Positions 59,332 to 64,000 of a DNA stretch of 64,000 nt are shown piece after piece. Each line of letters begins with the position of its first letter. Position 1 is the stretch's first letter. Both the position numbers and the translations under genes were made by a program. Under the pieces are notes generated by a model that did no database searches, was not told the origin of the DNA, and saw only the letters and a program-made list of their open reading frames with translations. The DNA lies in assembly GCA_032127875.1 (NCBI GenBank), contig JAQBHI010000049.1, positions 41,979-105,978 of the forward strand, written 5' to 3'. Source of the DNA: CADEEV01 sp032127875. GTDB lineage: Bacteria > Acidobacteriota > Vicinamibacteria > Fen-336.

Positions 59332-60978
59332 TCAGGGCCGGGAGAGGTAGCGAGCCACCAGGATCGCGATGTCGTCCGACTGGGGCGCTTCGCCCGAAAA
59401 CTCCTGAACGGCGCGCAGCGACCCTTCCACGATGCCCTGCGCTGGTGCGCCGCAGAGCGCGCGCAGGCAGGCTTCGAGCCGCGCCTCCGTGTACTGCGCT
59501 TGGCCGGGCTCCTGGGCCTCGGTGACGCCGTCGGTGTAGAGGTAGAGCGCTTCGCCGGGGTCGAGCCGCACGTGTCCCGGGGCATAGGCCTGGCCCGCCA
59601 CGACACCCAAGGCCATGCCCGCGGCCTCGTCGAGGCGGAGCAGCGAGCCCTCGCTTCCGAGGACGTAAGGACGGTTGTGGCCCGCATTGGCGAAGCGGAG
59701 GTCGCCGCTGCCGAGGTCAAGGCAGGCGGCGAAGGCCGTGACGAACATCGCGCTCTCGTTGTCGCGGGCGAGCTCGCGGTTCATGGCCGTGAGCACGGCG
59801 GCAGGCGAGGCCTGCGCCTGGAGCAGGGCACGGAACAGCGTCTTCGTCACCGCCATCAGCAAGGCTGCGGGGAAACCCTTTCCCGAGACGTCGCCCACCA
59901 GCAGCCACAGGCCGCGTTCGTCCATCACGAAGTCGTAGAGATCTCCTCCCACCGCGCGGGCCGATTTCAGGGTCGCCGCCAGCTCGAACTCGGCCCGGCG
60001 CGGGAACTCCCGCGGCAGCATGGCCATCTGGACCTCGCGGGCGAGATCGAGCTCCTTTTCCAGGAGCAGATGGCGGGCCGCCTGCTCGGTCAGCGTGAGG
60101 TTGCGGATGCGCAGGGCGGCCGCCGACGCCAGGGACACCAGGAGCCCGAGGTCCTCCTCCGAGAAGCGCCGCACGTGGAGCCGGGAATTCAGCACGATCA
60201 TGCCGAGGCAGCCGTCGCCGTCGAGAAGCGGAGCGGCGACCAGGCTTCGCACGCCGGCGAACTGGATACTCTCGGATCCCGCGAACCGATCGTCGACGCC
60301 GACGTCCGCCACGAGAGCCGCCATGCGTTTCTCGTTGACCTCGCGAACCAGGCTGCGTGAACACAGGAACTCGCCGACGACGTCCGGGTGGCGGCGGCTG
60401 GCCGCCGGGTAGAGTTCTCCCGAGGCTCCCTTCAGGAAGATGGCGCCCTCTTCGGGCTTCAGGTGTTCGAAGGCTCTGTCCAGGATAAGGTCGAGCAGCG
60501 CTTCGCGGGTGATGGGTTCGGCGAGGGCGCGGTGCACTTCGTTGATCAGCTCGAGCCGGCCTGTCAGCCGTCGCAGCGTCGCTTCGTCCGCGCTATTTCG
60601 CTCCCAGCTCCGCACCTGTGTCTCGAGCTCCAGCGCCGACTTGAAGATCCCCTGGATCGCCGGTGCGGACGACGCCGCGGCGGCCGTGGGCCCAATCGTC
60701 ACGCGGGTCGAACCCAGCCTCAGCACGTCCCCGGGGCGCACGGGAGTTCGCCCGGAGACGGCGTGCTCGTTGAGCAGCGTCGGGTTGTGCGAGCCCAGGT
60801 CTTCCAGGATCCACTCTTCGCCCTCGGGCACGAGCCGGGCGTGCAGCCGGGACAGGAACCGATCGGGGATCACGAGGTCGGCCTTGCGCGAGCGGCCCAT
60901 CACCAGGCAGGGCCCCGAACACTCACGGGAGAAGGCGACGCCCGACGGCGGCGTGACGACCAGCTGCAGTGGCGTCAA
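59332..60978 (-). CDS. FHA-GAF-SpoIIE (PP2C) phosphatase
   Basis: A 548-residue three-domain signalling protein. FHA at residues 15-105 (GRSRKADLVIPDRFLSRLHARL, SHNPTLLNE), GAF at about 140-305 and a PP2C phosphatase C-terminal (SARAVGGDLYDFVMDERGLWLLVGDVSGKGFPAALLMA, FANAGHNRPY, YLYTDGVTEAQ, DDIAILVARY). FHA binds phospho-Thr partners, suggesting control by a Ser/Thr kinase. It is convergent with the GAF phosphatase, only 6 bases apart. ATG 60978 overlaps the STAS stop upstream (ATGA). Confidence 0.92.
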   Translation of the reverse strand: MTPLQLVVTPPSGVAFSRECSGPCLVMGRSRKADLVIPDRFLSRLHARLVPEGEEWILEDLGSHNPTLLNEHAVSGRTPVRPGDVLRLGSTRVTIGPTAAAASSAPAIQGIFKSALELETQVRSWERNSADEATLRRLTGRLELINEVHRALAEPITREALLDLILDRAFEHLKPEEGAIFLKGASGELYPAASRRHPDVVGEFLCSRSLVREVNEKRMAALVADVGVDDRFAGSESIQFAGVRSLVAAPLLDGDGCLGMIVLNSRLHVRRFSEEDLGLLVSLASAAALRIRNLTLTEQAARHLLLEKELDLAREVQMAMLPREFPRRAEFELAATLKSARAVGGDLYDFVMDERGLWLLVGDVSGKGFPAALLMAVTKTLFRALLQAQASPAAVLTAMNRELARDNESAMFVTAFAACLDLGSGDLRFANAGHNRPYVLGSEGSLLRLDEAAGMALGVVAGQAYAPGHVRLDPGEALYLYTDGVTEAQEPGQAQYTEARLEACLRALCGAPAQGIVEGSLRAVQEFSGEAPQSDDIAILVARYLSRP

Positions 60979-61325
60979 GGCGACGGGGCGTTCGCGAGCC
61001 GCGTGATCGCCAGTTCCCGTGAAGCCTCCATCTCGAAGAGCGAGACGAAGCCGGCCAGCTCGAACACCTGTCGCACGGCCGGGCCCAGCGAGCTCAGCAC
61101 GATGCGGCCGGAACGCTCCTTCTGCTTCCGGGCCAGCCGCAGCAGGACGCGGAGCCCCGCGCTGCTGATGTACTCCACGGCCCGCATCTCCAGAACCAGC
61201 TTCGCCTCGCCCTGGGCCACCAGGCCGAGCAGGCTTTGCTCCAGTTTATCGGACGTGACAGCGTCGACGCGGCCGACCGGGACCACGACCACGACGTCGC
61301 CGCTTCTCTCATGGCTGATCTCCAT
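60975..61325 (-). CDS. STAS-domain anti-sigma-factor antagonist
   Basis: A 116-residue STAS protein: LVLEMRAVEYISSAGLRVLLRLARKQKERSGRIVL with the target Ser in SSAG. It is the second antagonist in this region and lies between an RsbW-like kinase gene and the FHA phosphatase gene in one operon, the expected phosphorylation/dephosphorylation pair. ATG 61325 was chosen; longer in-frame extension overlaps the RsbW-like gene. Confidence 0.9.
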   Translation of the reverse strand: MEISHERSGDVVVVVPVGRVDAVTSDKLEQSLLGLVAQGEAKLVLEMRAVEYISSAGLRVLLRLARKQKERSGRIVLSSLGPAVRQVFELAGFVSLFEMEASRELAITRLANAPSP

Positions 61326-61333
61326 GGTTTCCC

Positions 61334-61765
61334 TCAGGCCTCTTCCATGAGCTTCCTTCGGAGCCGGAGCCGGTTGCGTTCTCCGCGCCGCTCGTACTCG
61401 ACGACCTCCATGAGCTTGCGCAAGAGGGCGATGCCCAGGCCGCCGACCTGTCTCTCCTCGAGGGGCAGCTCGGTGTCGGGCGTAGGGGCCTCGAGCGGAT
61501 TGAACGCCGGAGCGTCGTCGACGATCAGCATCTCGATCTCCCGGCCCTGGAGCCGCAGTTCGATCTCGATCGCGGTCCCTTCGCCGCCGCCTGACAGCCC
61601 GTGGCCGACGATGTTGGACAACGTCTCGTCGAGCGCGACCTGGAAGGGCCAGACCTCGCCCTTCGAGAGCCCGTGGGCTGCCGAGAACGCCTCGAAGCGC
61701 TCCGCCGCCAGCCGAAGGCCCTCCTTCGAGCCCGGCACGCGCATTCTCTCGCAGGCTTCCATCAT
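61334..61765 (-). CDS. RsbW/SpoIIAB-like anti-sigma factor serine kinase
   Basis: A 143-residue GHKL-fold ATPase. N-box VALDETLSNIVGHGL, then the G1 IVDDAPAFNPLEAP and G2 RQVGGLGIALLRKLMEVVEY motifs. It phosphorylates the STAS antagonist and sequesters a sigma factor. It is first in the RsbW-STAS-FHA/phosphatase operon, divergent from the ECF sigma gene by 97 bases. No SigB-type sigma factor is in the window, so its sigma target is elsewhere or is a different kind of partner. Confidence 0.88.
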   Translation of the reverse strand: MMEACERMRVPGSKEGLRLAAERFEAFSAAHGLSKGEVWPFQVALDETLSNIVGHGLSGGGEGTAIEIELRLQGREIEMLIVDDAPAFNPLEAPTPDTELPLEERQVGGLGIALLRKLMEVVEYERRGERNRLRLRRKLMEEA

Positions 61766-61862
61766 GGGACGGCGAACCTGCTGGATAGTAACCCGGCCGT
61801 GGTTGCGGCGCCGCCGCGCCGTGATAGCCTCCTATCAACTTTTGGATCCGCGACGTGTATTT

Positions 61863-62399
61863 ATGGTCGATGGGGGGGACGACAACGAGTTCGTCGACCG
61901 GTGCCTTCATGGCGACCTCGAGGCCTTCGCGCCCCTCGTGGCCCGGTACCAGAGGCCGCTCTACAACGTGGCCCTGCGCATGGTCAGGGATCGCGAAGAT
62001 GCACGCGACATCACGCAGACCGCATTCGTCAAGGCCTGGGAGAAGCTCGGAAGCTTCGACCCTAAGCGCCGCTTCTTCAGTTGGATCTATAGGATCGCGC
62101 TCAACGAGTGCCTCAACTTCGTCTCGCGACGCCCGCGGGAGCAGCCCCTCCAGACGGAACTGCCCTCGGCCGACGATCCGCATCGGAGCGCCGAGGCGAA
62201 CGAGCTCGCCGCGCAAGTCCAGGAGGCGCTCATGACCCTGCCTACGGACTACCGTCAAGTCGTGATCCTGCGGCACTTTCTGGGCCTGTCCTACGAGGAG
62301 ATCAGCGCGACGCTGCTGATCCCCGAGAAGAAGGTCCGGTCCCGGCTCTATACGGCGCGCCAGCGACTGGCTGAGATCCTCCGGAGGCCGACGCCATGA
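61863..62399 (+). CDS. ECF-type RNA polymerase sigma factor (RpoE-like)
   Basis: A 178-residue sigma factor with region 2 (YNVALRMVRDREDARDITQTAFVKAWEKLGSFDPKRRFFSWIYRIALNECLN) and region 4 (LPTDYRQVVILRHFLGLSYEEISATLLIPEKKVRSRLYTARQRL). It directs polymerase to stress or envelope promoters. ATG 61863 is the first start codon of the sigma domain; upstream in-frame sequence belongs to the divergent gap. The TGA overlaps the next ATG (ATGA), joining it to its anti-sigma factor. Confidence 0.93.
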   Translation: MVDGGDDNEFVDRCLHGDLEAFAPLVARYQRPLYNVALRMVRDREDARDITQTAFVKAWEKLGSFDPKRRFFSWIYRIALNECLNFVSRRPREQPLQTELPSADDPHRSAEANELAAQVQEALMTLPTDYRQVVILRHFLGLSYEEISATLLIPEKKVRSRLYTARQRLAEILRRPTP

Positions 62400-63163
62400 C
62401 CCAGAACGAGGACGCCTTCGATCTGATGCATCGCGAGATCGACGGGGAGAACACGTCGGAGCAGTCCGCTGAGCTCCAGCGCCGAATGGTCGAGGATACG
62501 CAGTTCCGCGCGGGATACGAGAAGCTCCAGACGCTGTCGGTTACCTTGGAGGCCATCGGCCAGGAAGAGCCGGCGGCGGAGCTCGTCAAGGACGTGATGC
62601 GCGCCCTTCGCGTGCGTGGGGAAGGTCGCGGCCGGTGGCTCGAGACCTGGCGCTCCGCCTTCGCAAAGCGGCCGGCCTTTGCGTACGGCTTGAGCCTGGC
62701 GGCCGGGATCGTGTTGGGCGCTCTCGGGTTCGGCGCCCTTGACCCTTCCGCGCTCAGCATCCGCGACGAAGCCGCCGTCGCAACGATTCTTCCCCCCGGC
62801 CGCCTGGGTACGTTCCGCGAGGTCGACCGGCAGCAGCTCGCCTCCGCGGGCCTGCGGGGCGAGGCGGTGGCCCGGAGAGGCGCTCAGACGGTTCAGGCCG
62901 AGGTTCGCGTCGAATCCCGCCAGCCCGTCCTGATCACGCTCGAGTTCGACGCCAGAGTCTTGTCGCCGCTGGGTTTCGGAAGGACCGTGGCGGCGGAGGG
63001 CGACGTCGTGCTCGAGCCGGGCCGGGTCCGAATCGCCCACTCGGGTGCGGGCACGTATCAGGTGTTCCTGGGCGCGAAGAGCCCAGGATCTGCGCCTCTG
63101 ACGCTCAGAGTCGCAGGGGAGGGTATCCTGATCGAGCGAAGGCTCGGGACAGGCGGCGAATAA
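62396..63163 (+). CDS. Membrane-anchored anti-sigma factor of the ECF sigma
   Basis: A 255-residue protein. An N-terminal cytoplasmic domain (DLMHREIDGENTSEQSAELQRRMVEDTQF) has no Cys, so it lacks the zinc-binding HxxxCxxC of many anti-sigma factors. One membrane helix (AYGLSLAAGIVLGALGFGAL, about residues 95-115) precedes a periplasmic domain rich in beta structure (VESRQPVLITLEFDARVLS). The overlap with the sigma gene makes the regulator role likely. A 95-base gap precedes the 9-residue-repeat protein gene. Confidence 0.82.
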   Translation: MTQNEDAFDLMHREIDGENTSEQSAELQRRMVEDTQFRAGYEKLQTLSVTLEAIGQEEPAAELVKDVMRALRVRGEGRGRWLETWRSAFAKRPAFAYGLSLAAGIVLGALGFGALDPSALSIRDEAAVATILPPGRLGTFREVDRQQLASAGLRGEAVARRGAQTVQAEVRVESRQPVLITLEFDARVLSPLGFGRTVAAEGDVVLEPGRVRIAHSGAGTYQVFLGAKSPGSAPLTLRVAGEGILIERRLGTGGE

Positions 63164-63258
63164 TCGCCAACTATTGCGGGCTGCGGCGTGTACTTGGAGC
63201 CAGAAGCCCAAGAAGGGTCGAGTGAGCGAAATGAACGCGACTCACGAAGGAGGGAACA

Positions 63259-64000
63259 ATGGGTAGTAAGCGGATCCTGTTGGCCGTAGCAGCGGTCGCG
63301 GCAATCGCCCTCGGCTACTTTGCCGTCAAGGGCTGGCCCCCGGTCGAGTTCGGAGCCGAGGCGACGGTCGGCGCCGCGAAGCGCTACCAGTCCGAACAGA
63401 TCCAGAAAGAGGACGTGGTCCTGAAGGACGCGGAGCTCCAGGAGGTGCTGCAGAGCGAGGTGTTCCACAGACTCGTCAACGATCCCCAGGCCCGCAACGC
63501 GATCCAGAGCGAGGCCTTCAAACAAGCCATGGCCAGCGACGCGGTGCGGCAGGCCCTGTCGAGCGATGCCGTCCGTCAGGCGCTCAGCAGCGAGGCCATG
63601 AAGAGCGCCCTCGCGAGCGATGCCGTCCGTCAGGCGCTCAGTAGCGACGCCATGAAGAGCGCCCTCGCGAGCGATGCCGTCCGTCAGGCGCTCAGCAGCG
63701 ACGCCATGAAGAGCGCCCTCTCCAACGACGCCTTCCGCCAGGCGCTCGCCAGCGAGGTCACCAGGGACGCCCTCGCCAATGACGCCGTCCGCCAGGCGCT
63801 CAGCAGCGAGGCCACGAAGAGCGCGCTGTCGAGCGAGGCCGCGCGCAACGCGCTCAGCAACGAGGCCGCGAAGAGCGCACTCGCCAGCGAGGCCATGAGG
63901 AACGCCCTCGCGAGCGATGCCGTCCGTCAGGCGCTCAGCAGCGACGCCATGAAGAGCGCCCTCTCCAACGACGCCTTCCGCCAGGCGCTCGCCAGCGAGG
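63259..64000 (+). CDS. Membrane-anchored protein of 9-residue tandem repeats (partial; continues past window)
   Basis: ATG 63259 follows AAGGAGGG. Residues 4-22 (KRILLAVAAVAAIALGYF) form a signal anchor; a short linker (residues about 24-65) precedes repeats of the type S-D-A-V-R-Q-A-L-S starting at 63454. The 9-residue units alternate, S(D/E)A(V/M)(R/K)(Q/S)AL(S/A), and are nearly identical at DNA level every 54 bases. No stop is reached before the window ends. No homologue is recognised. It lies just downstream of the ECF sigma/anti-sigma pair and may be in its regulon. Confidence 0.8.
   Translation, partial: MGSKRILLAVAAVAAIALGYFAVKGWPPVEFGAEATVGAAKRYQSEQIQKEDVVLKDAELQEVLQSEVFHRLVNDPQARNAIQSEAFKQAMASDAVRQALSSDAVRQALSSEAMKSALASDAVRQALSSDAMKSALASDAVRQALSSDAMKSALSNDAFRQALASEVTRDALANDAVRQALSSEATKSALSSEAARNALSNEAAKSALASEAMRNALASDAVRQALSSDAMKSALSNDAFRQALASE
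63454..64000 (+). repeat. 27-bp (9-codon) tandem repeat array, 20 or more copies
   Basis: Units begin at 63454 and repeat every 27 bases to the window end, all in frame. A higher-order 54-bp alternation is visible (SDAVRQALS then S(D/E)AMKSALA). The 81-bp block at 63670-63750 recurs identically at 63913-63993, an offset of 243 bases, which points to recent duplication. It is coding, not a CRISPR array. Confidence 0.9.

Noticed and set aside
63454..64000. CRISPR array
   Set aside because: The 27-bp units are contiguous without spacers, in frame and protein-coding.

Overview
The window is a gene-dense, high-GC bacterial chromosome segment: about 65 protein genes, one tRNA and very short intergenic gaps. 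Nothing in it is plasmid, phage or IS DNA. CarD, an IHF/HU protein with the GRNPKTGEKV-type arm, membrane pyrophosphatases, SpoIIE-type phosphatases, PD40-amidohydrolase and M1 peptidase exoproteins, and a V4R-like sensor together suggest an Acidobacteriota- or Myxococcota-like organism. That placement is an inference from gene content, not a measured phylogeny.

Layout. 1-6.4 kb: surface-glycan and carrier chemistry (ABC-2 permease fragment, GT4, Sfp-type PPTase, an adenylation-PCP-thioesterase protein, and a GT2 on the other strand). 6.4-10.4 kb: three-subunit molybdenum hydroxylase whose FAD subunit carries the extra four-Cys [4Fe-4S] insertion of 4-hydroxybenzoyl-CoA reductase. 10.5-16.1 kb: polytopic membrane proteins, an SGNH hydrolase and an NAD-epimerase, probably envelope glycan genes. 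16.1-16.9 kb: bfd-bfr iron storage behind a 7-1-7 Fur-like palindrome. 16.9-19.3 kb: small membrane and glycosyltransferase genes and a DUF2911 protein. 19.3-26.2 kb: bioenergetic block with two membrane pyrophosphatases of different K+ class around a DedA protein, then pntB and pntA2 without pntA1. 26.2-29.7 kb: an APC amino-acid permease and an NSS transporter with its 44-residue MetS-like partner. 29.7-31.7 kb: BON-domain protein behind a sigma-54-like promoter, then a Bcp-type peroxiredoxin with in-frame TGA at the peroxidatic position and a SECIS-like hairpin (a selenoprotein), preceded by a V4R-like sensor.

31.8-44.8 kb holds a catabolic region. One tightly coupled operon encodes SDR, RidA, MarR, enoyl-CoA hydratase, acyl-CoA dehydrogenase, a ferritin-like di-iron protein, a small unknown protein and an Fe-S old-yellow-enzyme. 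After an M1 peptidase, a membrane protein and a decayed GT-C gene come a flavin reductase, a benzoate-CoA-ligase-family enzyme, a creatininase-family protein and a hotdog thioesterase. The set resembles the 2-aminobenzoyl-CoA/salicylyl-CoA type of aerobic CoA-dependent aromatic pathway, with the usual fused monooxygenase-OYE enzyme absent and separate candidate parts in its place.

44.9-53.3 kb: a PD40-amidohydrolase exoenzyme, a hotdog/AhpD/hydrolase operon, a TSUP exporter with DUF1634 and HAD genes, and a DegT aminotransferase. 53.2-57.5 kb: a broken secreted-protein gene, a HEAT-like gene apparently starting with CTG, PilZ, PlsC, IHF/HU, CarD and a class V aminotransferase. 57.6 kb: tRNA-Leu(CAA). 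57.7-63.2 kb: a partner-switching region (STAS-GAF/SpoIIE; RsbW-like-STAS-FHA/GAF/SpoIIE), then an ECF sigma/anti-sigma pair. The window ends inside a membrane-anchored protein built of a 9-residue tandem repeat.

Two genome-wide habits stand out. Adjacent genes are often coupled by 4-base start/stop overlaps of the form NTGA (ATGA, GTGA, TTGA and apparently CTGA). Many first genes have a TANNNT box only 7-9 bases before the start codon, which suggests leaderless transcripts.
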